From: Planctomycetota bacterium
GTDB lineage: Bacteria; Planctomycetota; UBA1135; JACQFD01
Length of the DNA: 64,000 nucleotides
Assembly (NCBI GenBank): GCA_016792805.1
Contig: JAEUHX010000052.1
Location: forward strand, 48,333-112,332
Direction: 5' to 3'
The notes beneath the pieces were generated by a model. The model had not been told where the DNA came from. It saw nothing but the letters and a program-made list of their open reading frames with translations, and did no database searches. The position numbers and the translations under genes were made by a program. The stretch's first letter is position 1. Each line of letters begins with the position of its first letter. Shown piece by piece: positions 25,348 to 34,651 of the stretch.

Positions 25348-28300
25348 ATGGGTCTCGTTGCGCTGGGATTGTTGATCGTGTTGGGGCTCTTGTGGCTACT
25401 GCCCACGACCGCCCTCGATACAGACTCGTCCCAGGCAGCGTCGAAACATGGCGAGGTCCACGGAACTCAGGGGATAGCGTCAGTCGGACGAGCGGGCGCC
25501 AGTCGCGAAGCAGACAGCGGCTCGAGCGAGAAGGCGGTCGTCTCGAGCGGGCGAGTGTTGAACGCCGATGGTTCCCCGAGCGTCGGCGCAGAAGTGTTTA
25601 TGATCCACGGCTCTGGGGCGCAGGTCGCACAGCGCATTCAAGACAATCTTGACGATGTGCCCGAGCCGGCAGCGATCACGGATCGCGATGGAAAATTCGA
25701 ACTTACTCATGCGGAGACGGCGGTCGCCCTACTGGCAAGAGCTCCCGATGGGCGATTTGTTCTCGACCGAGGATGGAAAAGTGGGAAAGTGCTTCAGATC
25801 GAGAAAGGAGTCTCTACCAACATCGAGGTGAGGCGATTCGACGGAGCACGGGTGTCTGGCGCGCGATTATCGATGAGGCGGCTGCCATTTGTGCTCGACG
25901 AAGTTGGAGGTGCTCTCGAGCCAGTCTCGGACAAGATTGAGCTTGCCATGATTCCTGCTCTGCGTTGGGAGTCCATCGCCAATGCGGCTGGCGCGACCGT
26001 TCTCGAAGGTCTGACTCCAGGATTCTACCGAGTCGAGGTTTCCGAGGACCTCAGAACCTCTTGTACGATTGACGAGGTCGTCTACCCGGGGTTTTCTTAT
26101 TATTATGAGATAGGCGGAAATGTCGTTGCTCGCGGAAGGGTCCTCGATGCGGAGACTCGGCGCCCAATTCAGCGCGCAATCGTCTCGATCCTTGACGGAA
26201 AACTCCACTGTATTCGAGCCAGGCCCGCACTCACCAACCCTGAGGGGATCTTTGAGCTTGAGGTGCCGCTCCGTGGCCTCGCTCGCGCGAATCTTGGCAT
26301 TCGCGCCGTCGGATATGCAGGGACAGTCGTGCCTCTGCCCGAGCTCGTCGACCAAGCACAAATTGAAAAGAATATTGACCTCGAGGCCGGATCGGAAATT
26401 TCCGGTCGAGTTGTTGACTCCAAGGGGATTCCCGTCGCCGGGGCGGCGATTTTTGTCCGTTTATCCGCCGCTCAGCCCGTCTTGGCTCGACGGTTTTCCA
26501 CCCGCTCGGGAGAGTTCTCCATAGACGAACTCCCGAGCAAGGGAAGACTCCTTCTTACGGTAACTGGACCAGCCTGCGCAGATCGCGACGTTGTCGTCGA
26601 GAATCGTGGGAGGCTCGCGAGCGATATTGTGATCGAACGAGGCGGAACAATTGTACTGGATCTGCGCGGGATACCGCCCTTGTCTTCGCTGAACGATAAA
26701 GAGTACTGGCAAGTGGCATACCGTCTGGAGCAGCCCGGTTCCGACAAGCCCCCATATTGGAAGCAGATCAACGCTCGAGATCCCAAGAATCACCTGAGCC
26801 GAGTCCATACGCCTTCCGCTCAAAGTGCGGGGAGCGTTCCTTCGGGCACTAGGGCGGCCGCCGAGGATCCATCGGCGACTCTTGAGATCCCGTTACCCAC
26901 CTACTCCCCTGGGCGGCATCTTGTGAGAATCACGATTCCGGGGCGAGTTGTCGAGGACGCCACTGTCGACGTGCCTTCTTCCTCCGAAGCACATCTCCAG
27001 GTGAATCTCCGCCAAGGGGAGTCTGTCAAAGGGCGAATCATCATGGGACGTAATGGATCGCCTCTAGTCGGCGCCGACGTTTCTCCCATGGAGCCGCGGG
27101 ATGCCAACGGAACGTGGGGGCTTCGTGTGGTGAGCCGCGCCGTGAAGTCAGATGCCGCTGGTATGTTTGAACTCTCGAATCTTCCGATTGGAGTCTCCGA
27201 TATTTGCATCATTTCAGATGCGGAGCGAGTTGCTCGAGTAGTTCAGGTTTCTGCGAGCGCCTCGAAGCAGACTGATCTCGGAGACATCGTAGTATACAGG
27301 TATGCTTCGGTGAAAGGTAAGGTGAGTCGCGCGAGCCATCATGACGATAACCTTGAGCTGGCCATCTTTGACGCGACGGAGAGAGCCTGTGGCAGCATCC
27401 CCGTTCCCGCGGATGGAGCCTATGCCATTGATAATCTTTTGGCTGGACGTTACGCCTTCGAGCTTCGAGCGCGCCGGCAGGATGGGGCATGCATCCTTCG
27501 CAAGACCTTCGAGGTCGGAGAGGAAGAGACCGTCCGAGTTGACTTTGAGGTTGGCTCAGCTCAACTGCTGGGGTCGCTTCTCCCCGCACCTGCTTCGAGC
27601 GATGGAACTGTTAGGACTGCAGTTCTCACTCGGGTGACGGATGGAGAGCTCGTCGCGAAGGCGCGGGTGGATCCCTACGGACGATTCGAGATGAGCGGGC
27701 TTGCGCCAGGTACCTACCAAATCGATGTCCGCGCAAACTTGGAATCGAGAGTCGCTGTCTCCACTGCGCAGGCGCAGCTGCAGAGCGGGCGCAACGAAGT
27801 GATAATTCGACGATCGGGCACAGAGGCTGAGCTTCGAGTTGTAGATTCCAAGGGCGAGCCCGTGAAGGGGGCGACGATGCGGGCTCGGCGAATCGGAGCA
27901 CCGCCGGTGCTTCTCGGCGATACCGATGAGAAAGGGGAAATTCGTGTCGAAGACCTTGAGCCTGGGACCTTCGTATTCTCTCTACGCGCGGCAGGGTTTG
28001 AGGAGGTGTTTCGCTCGACGCTTGCGCTCAAGCCCAGTTCTCAAGAGACACAAGTGATCCGCTTGGCTCGAGAGTCACTTCTCACAGTAAGGACCCTCGA
28101 TTTGCGCGATCGTCCGCTTTCTGCGGCTCAGGTGCGCGTGTCTCGTCTCGATGGGATGGCGCCACGCACACTTCTTGAGTCAACCGACGGTCTAGGATCT
28201 GTTCAGTTCCAGAAGCTCGGAGCCGGTGAGCACACAATTTTCGTGAAGCCAGCGGGGCGCGGCTTCCCCGTCAAACTTGTACGCAAGCTGGCTGCGGACT

Positions 28301-28614
28301 CGAGCCACATAGAAACTCTCAAGATTCGAAACACCGGGACGCTGGAAGTGAGAGTGATCAACAAAGAGGGCGTTGCAATGTCGGATGTGGCGGTGGATGC
28401 GACGGTCCAGGGTGTCGAGGGCTCGCTCTCGGATTGGACGGCAGACGGTTGGGTCGAGGTCGAATCAGGCTCCGCCGTGACCGACTCTCAAGGGAAACTC
28501 ACGATTCGAAGATTCCCCGAGGGGCAGGCGACCGTCAGCGCGCCAGGCGCCGTCTCCGCGCTAGCAACTGTGAAGTCTGAAGAGACGGCGACGGCTACGT
28601 TACACATGCCCTGA
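25348..28614 (+). CDS. Large membrane-anchored protein of carboxypeptidase-regulatory-like repeats, copy 2
   Basis: 1,088 aa from ATG 25348, with GGTGGAGCGCG upstream and the TM right after (MGLVALGLLIVLGLLWLLP), as in copy 1. An ATG at 25240 would add 36 residues and lies just before a very strong GGGGGAGGGAG that has no suitable start after it. After a Ser-rich linker come the same beta-domain repeats as copy 1 (GRVVDSKGIPVAGAAIFVR, GRIIMGRNGSPLVGADVSP, ELRVVDSKGEPVKGATMRA). From about 27790 to the stop, DNA and protein are near-identical to 24005-24831. No catalytic motif seen; probably surface-exposed with a structural or binding role. It closes the plus-strand cluster. Confidence 0.75.
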   Translation: MGLVALGLLIVLGLLWLLPTTALDTDSSQAASKHGEVHGTQGIASVGRAGASREADSGSSEKAVVSSGRVLNADGSPSVGAEVFMIHGSGAQVAQRIQDNLDDVPEPAAITDRDGKFELTHAETAVALLARAPDGRFVLDRGWKSGKVLQIEKGVSTNIEVRRFDGARVSGARLSMRRLPFVLDEVGGALEPVSDKIELAMIPALRWESIANAAGATVLEGLTPGFYRVEVSEDLRTSCTIDEVVYPGFSYYYEIGGNVVARGRVLDAETRRPIQRAIVSILDGKLHCIRARPALTNPEGIFELEVPLRGLARANLGIRAVGYAGTVVPLPELVDQAQIEKNIDLEAGSEISGRVVDSKGIPVAGAAIFVRLSAAQPVLARRFSTRSGEFSIDELPSKGRLLLTVTGPACADRDVVVENRGRLASDIVIERGGTIVLDLRGIPPLSSLNDKEYWQVAYRLEQPGSDKPPYWKQINARDPKNHLSRVHTPSAQSAGSVPSGTRAAAEDPSATLEIPLPTYSPGRHLVRITIPGRVVEDATVDVPSSSEAHLQVNLRQGESVKGRIIMGRNGSPLVGADVSPMEPRDANGTWGLRVVSRAVKSDAAGMFELSNLPIGVSDICIISDAERVARVVQVSASASKQTDLGDIVVYRYASVKGKVSRASHHDDNLELAIFDATERACGSIPVPADGAYAIDNLLAGRYAFELRARRQDGACILRKTFEVGEEETVRVDFEVGSAQLLGSLLPAPASSDGTVRTAVLTRVTDGELVAKARVDPYGRFEMSGLAPGTYQIDVRANLESRVAVSTAQAQLQSGRNEVIIRRSGTEAELRVVDSKGEPVKGATMRARRIGAPPVLLGDTDEKGEIRVEDLEPGTFVFSLRAAGFEEVFRSTLALKPSSQETQVIRLARESLLTVRTLDLRDRPLSAAQVRVSRLDGMAPRTLLESTDGLGSVQFQKLGAGEHTIFVKPAGRGFPVKLVRKLAADSSHIETLKIRNTGTLEVRVINKEGVAMSDVAVDATVQGVEGSLSDWTADGWVEVESGSAVTDSQGKLTIRRFPEGQATVSAPGAVSALATVKSEETATATLHMP

Positions 28615-28686
28615 TCGGCAGGCGGCCTGATCCACGGCATCGTGCGGAGTCGCGCCCTCCGCCCACCGATTCGCGGCTCCCGGCAA

Positions 28687-29025
28687 CTATCCAGCTCGTC
28701 CCAACTCCGCGGCGTCGAATGTGGACGGCGCAGCCGCCATGAGCGCGCGCAGCTCGCGAGCCTCGATGCGTCGCTCGCGCGTGATCCAGGTCCGCGCCTC
28801 GGGAATTCCGCGCAGCCCTGTGGCCACGACGCGCGCATCGCCGCGGCCGTCGACGGCGACGACGGCCCACGTCGAGTCACCACAATTGCGCGGCTCGAGA
28901 TGCCAGCCGTCAGACTCGAGCCAACGGGCGAGCACGCCGTTCTCCCAGGTGGTGGCGAGCCAGTCGCCGGGCGTTCGGACGCTGCGACGTTCGAAACTGG
29001 AGCTCAAAGGAGCAGTGCGAACCAT
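28687..29025 (-). CDS. Small hypothetical protein
   Basis: 112 aa. ATG 29025 is set by GTGGAGGTATCCG directly upstream; a longer frame to 29139 is antisense-like and rejected. Hydrophilic, no signal peptide. Tryptophans and short strands (GDWLATTWENGVLARWLESD, STWAVVAVDGRG) suggest a small beta domain followed by a C-terminal helix. No family recognised. Divergent from the M64 peptidase gene with 142 bp between starts. Confidence 0.6.
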   Translation of the reverse strand: MVRTAPLSSSFERRSVRTPGDWLATTWENGVLARWLESDGWHLEPRNCGDSTWAVVAVDGRGDARVVATGLRGIPEARTWITRERRIEARELRALMAAAPSTFDAAELGRAG

Positions 29026-29167
29026 CGGATACCTCCACTCGAAGCGTCGTGCACCAGCGCGAAGACAGGATGTCGGATGCGAGATCTCCCCGTGAGGCTG
29101 CCGGCAGCCTCGGCGCTCCTCCGACGCCCCAAGGGGCACTTCGCGAGCGGCCTGCTAAGCTCTCCCC

Positions 29168-30583
29168 ATGCTCGATGCCCGCCACCTCCTTCCGCTTCTC
29201 CTGCTCGCGCCGGTCGCCGCAGCGCAGGTCCCCGGCCCGCGCTTCACAGGGAAGACGCTCCGGTTTGACTATCAACATTCTGGAACTGCCACCGAAGAAC
29301 AGGTCAGCCTCGAGGAGATTCGCGCCGAAGGCGATTGGGCCGGTCCGGCGGGGCGGCTCGTCGACGACACAAATCTCGGGAAGTACCTATTCCAGGTCGT
29401 CGACCTGGAGAACCAGCAGGTCCTCTACTCCAGCGGCTTCTCAAGCATTTATGGCGAGTGGGAGACCACCGGCGAAGCCAAGAAGATGCGGCGCAGCTTT
29501 CACGAATCGATGCGATTCCCGGAGCCGACCGTGCCCGCGCAGCTCGTGCTGAAGAAGCGGCAACCCGACGGGAGCTTCCGCGAACTCCACTCTCTCGTCG
29601 TCGATCCCGCAAGCCGATTTGTAAATCGCGCCCCCATCACACCGCGCGGGATGCTGAAGACACATTTCGATAGCGGCCCGGCTGCGAAATGCGTCGACCT
29701 CCTCGTGCTCGGCGAAGGCTACACCGCTCAACAATCGGACAAGTTCGAGAAAGACGTGGAGCGCCTCGGCGGCGCCCTCTTCGCCACGGAGCCGTTCAAG
29801 TCGCGGAAGTCGCAATTCAGCCTGCGGTCGCTGCTAGTTCCCTCGATGGAGCCCGGCATCAGCAATCCGCGAAAGGGGATTTGGCGCGATGCGCCGCTCG
29901 GCCTCTCGTTCAACGCGTTCGACAGCGACCGCTACGTGCTCACCTATGCGAATCGAACGCTGCGCGAAGCGGCGGCGCAGGCGCCCTACGACGCTCTCAT
30001 TATACTTTTCAACGACCGCAAATATGGCGGCGGCGGGATCTTTAATCTTTGGGCCACGGTCGCGTCCGACACGGAGCCCGCGCCCTATGTGTTCGTTCAC
30101 GAGTTCGGCCATTCCTTCGCCGGCCTCGCCGACGAATATTACAGCTCGCAGGTTTCCTACGAGAACTTCAATCCTCCGGGCTCCGAGCCCTGGGAGCCGA
30201 ACGTCACGGCTTTGCTCGATCCCGCCAAGCTCAAGTGGCGCGACCTCGTAGCGGCCGGCACGCCGATTCCATCGCCCTGGGACAAGGAGCGCTACGACAA
30301 GCTCGATCTCGAGTATCAAGCCAAGCGGAAAGCACAAATCGAACGCAAGGCATCCGAGGAGGACGCCGAAGCGCTCATGCGAGAAGTGAAAGCGTCGACC
30401 AAGCCGCTGCTCGAGGGCGAGAAGCTCGCAGGGAAAGTCGGCGCCTTCGAAGGAGCCATGTACGAAGCCAAGGGGCTCTACCGGCCGGAGGTCGATTGCA
30501 TCATGTTCACCCGCAATCCCACCTTTTTCTGTAAGGTGTGCACCCGCGCGATCGAGCGTGTGATCGAGCGGCTCACGCACTAG
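29168..30583 (+). CDS. M64-family (IgA-type) metallopeptidase, secreted
   Basis: 471 aa with signal peptide (MLDARHLLPLLLLAPVAAAQ). The N-terminal ~130 residues are the beta-rich M64 pro/N-domain (TLRFDYQHSGTATEEQ). The peptidase domain starts at about 177 with DLLVLGEGYTAQQ and carries the zinc motif FVHEFGHSFAGLADEYY near residue 314; the two His and Glu are the expected ligands and base, with Asp/Glu of ADEY following. The C-terminal FEGAMYEAKGLYRPEVDCIM and FFCKVCTRAI are also typical of the family. A Lys/Glu-rich helical segment sits between them. Substrate unknown; despite the family name there is no reason to assume IgA here. Confidence 0.9.
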   Translation: MLDARHLLPLLLLAPVAAAQVPGPRFTGKTLRFDYQHSGTATEEQVSLEEIRAEGDWAGPAGRLVDDTNLGKYLFQVVDLENQQVLYSSGFSSIYGEWETTGEAKKMRRSFHESMRFPEPTVPAQLVLKKRQPDGSFRELHSLVVDPASRFVNRAPITPRGMLKTHFDSGPAAKCVDLLVLGEGYTAQQSDKFEKDVERLGGALFATEPFKSRKSQFSLRSLLVPSMEPGISNPRKGIWRDAPLGLSFNAFDSDRYVLTYANRTLREAAAQAPYDALIILFNDRKYGGGGIFNLWATVASDTEPAPYVFVHEFGHSFAGLADEYYSSQVSYENFNPPGSEPWEPNVTALLDPAKLKWRDLVAAGTPIPSPWDKERYDKLDLEYQAKRKAQIERKASEEDAEALMREVKASTKPLLEGEKLAGKVGAFEGAMYEAKGLYRPEVDCIMFTRNPTFFCKVCTRAIERVIERLTH

Positions 30584-30737
30584 CAGATCACCGACCACCG
30601 CCGGGGCGGCGCGCGCGGCCTCCGCGGGAGATTTCTTTGGGGCTTGCTCCCGCGGGACTGGCGCCTCATTGCGTACCCGGGTGGGGTGAGGTCCTCCCGG
30701 CGGCGCCTTCTCCCATCGCGAACCCACCCATGACCCT

Positions 30738-31404
30738 CCGCGCTCGCTCTGCCGGGCGTCGGCGGTCTTTCGGCTCTCCACGGAATTGTGGTGGGTCCCG
30801 ACGGAAATGTGTACGTCGCGAACTCTGACCAGGATTCCGTGCTTCGTTTCGAGAATTCCACGGGGCGCCTCTCGGGGCGTTCATCGCACCGGGCGCTGGC
30901 GGCCTCGACTATCCGGTGGCGCTCGAGTTCGCTCCCGACGGGAGCCTCCTCTTCGGAAGTCAGCTCAATCATCGCGTGCTGCGGTTCCATCCTTTGAGCG
31001 GTGCCTATCTCGGGGATTTTGTGACGTCCGGATCCGGCGGCCTGAATAGACCGTCGGGTGTGGTCTTCGGGCCCGACGGCAACCTCCACGTCAGCGCCCG
31101 CTTCGGGGACCGCGTTCACAGGTACGGCGGAGCGACCGGCGCATCTCTCCGGGCATCCGTGCCGAGCGGAGTTTCCGAGTCTTCTTTCCCCGTGACCCCG
31201 AGTCCGCTGCCGGCCGCCCCCGCGCTGGTCGGCTGCACCTCTTACGCACAAATGCTCTTCGCCTGGCCGCCTATTATTTGTACGTTCGGACCTTTCGGCA
31301 TCAGCACAACTCGAGGGCTGGCGTTCACGACTCAACCGCAGAGCTCGCCGGACTCCGGGCTCCTGGCACAGGCGCAGCCGCACTCGCGTTGCGCCTTCCC
31401 GTGA
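30738..31404 (+). pseudogene. Broken NHL-repeat beta-propeller gene with the family C-terminal tail
   Basis: Frame 1 (about 30738-30870) reads LPGVGGLSALHGIVVGPDGN and VYVANSDQDSVLRFENSTG with no start or signal peptide. Near 30870 the reading continues in another frame as GAFIAPGAGGLDYPVALEF, APDGSLLFGSQLNHRVLRFH and GPDGNLHVSARFGDRVHRYG. Around 31140-31190 the sequence jumps to LVGCTSYAQMLFAW...STTRGLAFTTQP, the tail of the GTPGC-type module, with the GTPGC part missing. So there is a 5' truncation, at least one frameshift and an internal loss. About 150 bp on each side hold nothing further. Confidence 0.6.
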
Positions 31405-31573
31405 AGCGGCGATGAAGGCCGCATGGAAATCGCGTTCTCTCGGAGCGACCGAGAGGGGATTCATGAATGAATGATGAACGCTCGGTGAATTGACCCGCGG
31501 CCGTGTTGAGGCGTTCGCCGGGTCCATGGAGACTTCGGCCCCTTCCTCGAGCGACCCCATTCACCTCTTTCGC

Positions 31574-33019
31574 ATGGCCGTTCCTCACCCCTACGCGCCT
31601 CTTTCCCTTCTGCTCTCCAGCGTCGCGATCGCAGGCACTCCGGGCGATTTCGAGTCGGGGAAGCCTCAAAACGGCGGAGCCCAGGGCTCCACGCAATCGG
31701 CTCCCAACCAGCGGTTCGACGACATCGAGGAGCGGCTGCGCGCCCTCGAGGCCAAGCTCGCCGAGAAAGACCGCGTCATCGAGGATCTCCAGCGCTCCAA
31801 AGTCAGCAATGAGACGCTCGACCGTGCGGTTGCCGACCTCCAGCGCACCCTCGAGAAGCGCGGCACTTCGAGCGCGCCCGCTTCGAGCCCGTCGCCCAAG
31901 TGGTTCGACCGCCTCACGATCCGCGGGTATACACAATTCCGTTTCACGACGCTCTTCGGTGAGAACAACACTCCCGATGTGCATGTGCCCAATGACCCGT
32001 CCGTCAGCGAGACCGAGTCGCTCGTCGTGCGCCGCGGACGCGTGATCCTGTTCGGAGACATCTCGGAACATTTGTATGTGTATGCACAGCTGGACTTCAA
32101 TGGCAGCGTCGGCCCCGGCGGCGGCACGACCGGCCTGCAGACTCGCGACATCTACGCCGATATCTCGCTCGACGCCGACAAGGAGTTCCGATTCCGGCTC
32201 GGCACATCCAAGGTTCCCTTCGGCTGGGTGAACCTGCAGTCGAGCCAGAATCGCGCTCCTATCGAGCGTCCCGACGCCCTCAACTCGGCCGTCGAAGGCG
32301 AGCGCGACCTCGGCGCATATTTTTATTGGGCTCCCAAGGAGACGCGCGCCCTTTTCGCCGAGCTCGTTCGCTCGGGCCTCAAGGGCTCCGGTGACTATGG
32401 CGTCATCGGCGTCGGTGTGTTCAACGGGCAGGGCTTGAATCGCCCCGATCTGAACGGCGAGCCCCACGTCGTCGCGCGCGTTTCGTATCCTTTCCACGCC
32501 TTCGGCGATCAGATCATGGAGCTCGGCGCGCAGGCCTACGTCGGCCATTATGTGCCCAACGTCGCCGCCATCGGCGGCGTCACGCCGAAGTTTGCCAAGC
32601 GAGGCGTGCTCGACGAGCGGGCGGCCGTCACCGCGATGCTCTATCCGAAGCCCATCGGCATTGAATGCGAATGGAACTGGGGCAACGGGCCGCAGATTAG
32701 TGACAACAGAACAGAAATCGACTCCAGATATCTGCAGGGCGGCTATGTCATGTTGAGCTACCTCGAGCACGGCAAGTCCGGCAACTGGTTTCCGTTTGCG
32801 CGCTGGAACTATTTCCGCGGCAACCGTAAGTTCGCCCGCAACGCTCCGCGCGCTTACGTCAACGAGATCGATCTCGGAATCGAGTGGGCGCCGTGGAAGG
32901 AGGTCGAGATCACTCTCATGTACACCCACACCGCCCAGCGCACAAATACCAACGTGGCGCCGTTCGACTCGGTCACCGACGAGGACCGCATCGGCATGCA
33001 GGTCCAGTGGAACTTCTGA
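31574..33019 (+). CDS. Outer-membrane porin of the phosphate-selective O/P type
   Basis: 481 aa from ATG 31574, giving a signal peptide (MAVPHPYAPLSLLLSSVAIA). Residues ~45-105 form a coiled coil (FDDIEERLRALEAKLAEKDR...), as in trimeric porins with periplasmic stalks. The rest is a beta-barrel with alternating aromatic strands (LTIRGYTQFRFTTLFGENN, VVRRGRVILFGDISEHLYVY, FRLGTSKVPFGWVNLQSS) ending in the C-terminal Phe (MQVQWNF). This matches porin O/P; phosphate selectivity cannot be read from sequence. It implies a diderm envelope. Convergent with the next gene, 33 bp away. Confidence 0.85.
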   Translation: MAVPHPYAPLSLLLSSVAIAGTPGDFESGKPQNGGAQGSTQSAPNQRFDDIEERLRALEAKLAEKDRVIEDLQRSKVSNETLDRAVADLQRTLEKRGTSSAPASSPSPKWFDRLTIRGYTQFRFTTLFGENNTPDVHVPNDPSVSETESLVVRRGRVILFGDISEHLYVYAQLDFNGSVGPGGGTTGLQTRDIYADISLDADKEFRFRLGTSKVPFGWVNLQSSQNRAPIERPDALNSAVEGERDLGAYFYWAPKETRALFAELVRSGLKGSGDYGVIGVGVFNGQGLNRPDLNGEPHVVARVSYPFHAFGDQIMELGAQAYVGHYVPNVAAIGGVTPKFAKRGVLDERAAVTAMLYPKPIGIECEWNWGNGPQISDNRTEIDSRYLQGGYVMLSYLEHGKSGNWFPFARWNYFRGNRKFARNAPRAYVNEIDLGIEWAPWKEVEITLMYTHTAQRTNTNVAPFDSVTDEDRIGMQVQWNF

Positions 33020-33052
33020 TCGGCGCCAACCGCCGAACGGTGGCGTTACGCT

Positions 33053-34615
33053 CTACGACGTCGCGCGCTTGAGCGTCGAAGGCGGCCTCCCCTTGGAGGC
33101 CTCCTTGTCCAAGGTCTCCAGCGCACGGCCATACAGATCGTCGACCTCGGCGCGGCTGTTCGCAATCGCAGTCATGCCGAACTTGCCGAACTGCGAGACG
33201 GCTCCAATCAGATGGAACAGAACGCCCGACTCCGAACCGTGGCTGTAGTGAAGCCGATTATTGGTCAGCAGCTCGATCAGATCTTCCGGCAGGAGCCCTC
33301 GATACATTTCCGAGAAGAGGTTGTCCGTCGCGCGGTAGTACTTCGCATGCCCCGACAGCGATAGGAACCGCCCGGTGCGTGGATCGAGCTGTCCGCCCGT
33401 GAGGAACTGCAGCGCCAGGTACGGATGCGTCGTGCCGCCCATGCGCAAGTTGATTTCGAGCGCATGGATCTTCCAGCGCTCTTCCGGCTCGTTTCGCGTC
33501 ACGAGGAAATCGATGCCGAACCGGCTCACAACGCCCTTCTCCGCCAGCACATGGCCGATGGCAAGCCCCGCATCGGTGATCGGCATCCGGTAATCGTCGT
33601 GGGCGGGGAAGCTGCATCCGAGGAACACCTGCCCGCTCGGCCCGCCGAGGATCTGATCGTGGGTGGAGATCACCACCACTTCGCCCTGCGGGCTCACGCG
33701 CAATTGTGCGCTCGGCGACTGCTTCTCCGGCGCCTCGAGGAACTCCTCGACGATGCCGCCCATGCTTTCATACTTTTCCATATAGGTGGGAACCGTCTCC
33801 GTGGCGACCGAGAACTCAAGCTTCTCGATTCCCTCGCTCACCGACTTGGGTCCGCCCGCCTCCGGATAGCGGAAGATCGCGTTGCCTTCACCGGAGAAGC
33901 TATCGTTGAGCTTCACGACGGCGCGCTTCATCGAAGGGCGCTCGCGCTTTAGCTCGACCAGCGCTTTTTCGACTTCCTTGCGCGTCTTCAAATCCTCATA
34001 TCCGGCCGGCAGCTCAACGCCGGCCTCGCGGAACACCTTGCGGCTGCCGCTCTTCGTGCCGAGATCATTGAGCATCGGATCGACGCCGTTCATCGGAATT
34101 CCGAGCAGCACGGCGAGCTGGCGCTCGCGCACCGTCGAGTTGAACACCGTGAGGTAGGCGCGGCTCGGATCCTGGATGCCGTCGCGGATGCGCTCGATCA
34201 GCCTCGGCCGCTCAAGAATCTTCTCCGTGAGCGAGCGCGGCGAGGCGTCATAGGCGCACAAAAGCGTGAGTCGCGACCGCGCATGGCTTGCCGGGATCCC
34301 CTGCAGGAACTGAAAGTAATAATCGAGGATCATCGGGTGAACCGGCTGCGAGGTGACGTACACCATCCGCGCGCGCGGATTGCGCAGCCGAATCAACAAA
34401 AACAAGAGCCGCTCCTCGTAGAAGCTCACGCCCGCAATCTTCCGCAGCTCGCTCTGCTCAAGCGTGAGCGACGGGACGACGACCGATGTGTAGGCCTCCT
34501 CGTCGCGGAAGAGCAGCGTTTGCCACATGTGCTGCAAACGCGGCTTCAGCCGCTCGAACTCGGCGATCTCTTGCTCGGGGGTGAGCTGCCAGGGAAACGG
34601 GGGACGGGGCTCCAC
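33053..34615 (-). CDS. ATP-grasp ligase, PGM1-type peptide ligase family
   Basis: 520 aa, GTG start. The N-terminal ~150 residues are a pre-ATP-grasp region (EERLLFLLIRLRNPRARMVY, QPVHPMILDYYFQFLQGIP). The ATP-grasp part follows: FREAGVELPAGYEDLKT, RAVVKLNDSFSGEGNAIFRY (nucleotide-binding Lys and Gly-rich loop), GGIVEEFLEAP, and the metal/ATP-binding IHALEINLRMGGTTHPYLAL. A C-terminal domain rich in SHG and LFHLIGAVSQFGKFGMTAIA resembles the PGM1 C-terminal domain of the pheganomycin peptide ligase. It likely forms an amide bond using ATP via an acyl phosphate; substrates are unknown. No peptide-precursor gene is visible beside it. Followed upstream by the NTF2-like gene on the same strand, 36 bp apart. 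Confidence 0.75.
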   Translation of the reverse strand: MEPRPPFPWQLTPEQEIAEFERLKPRLQHMWQTLLFRDEEAYTSVVVPSLTLEQSELRKIAGVSFYEERLLFLLIRLRNPRARMVYVTSQPVHPMILDYYFQFLQGIPASHARSRLTLLCAYDASPRSLTEKILERPRLIERIRDGIQDPSRAYLTVFNSTVRERQLAVLLGIPMNGVDPMLNDLGTKSGSRKVFREAGVELPAGYEDLKTRKEVEKALVELKRERPSMKRAVVKLNDSFSGEGNAIFRYPEAGGPKSVSEGIEKLEFSVATETVPTYMEKYESMGGIVEEFLEAPEKQSPSAQLRVSPQGEVVVISTHDQILGGPSGQVFLGCSFPAHDDYRMPITDAGLAIGHVLAEKGVVSRFGIDFLVTRNEPEERWKIHALEINLRMGGTTHPYLALQFLTGGQLDPRTGRFLSLSGHAKYYRATDNLFSEMYRGLLPEDLIELLTNNRLHYSHGSESGVLFHLIGAVSQFGKFGMTAIANSRAEVDDLYGRALETLDKEASKGRPPSTLKRATS

Positions 34616-34651
34616 AGCGCGAACGCGCAGACTAACAGCCCGCAGCGCCCC

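Noticed and set aside
31325..32929. 534-codon minus-strand frame over the porin
   Set aside because: Antisense to a well-supported beta-barrel gene, no start signals or motifs.
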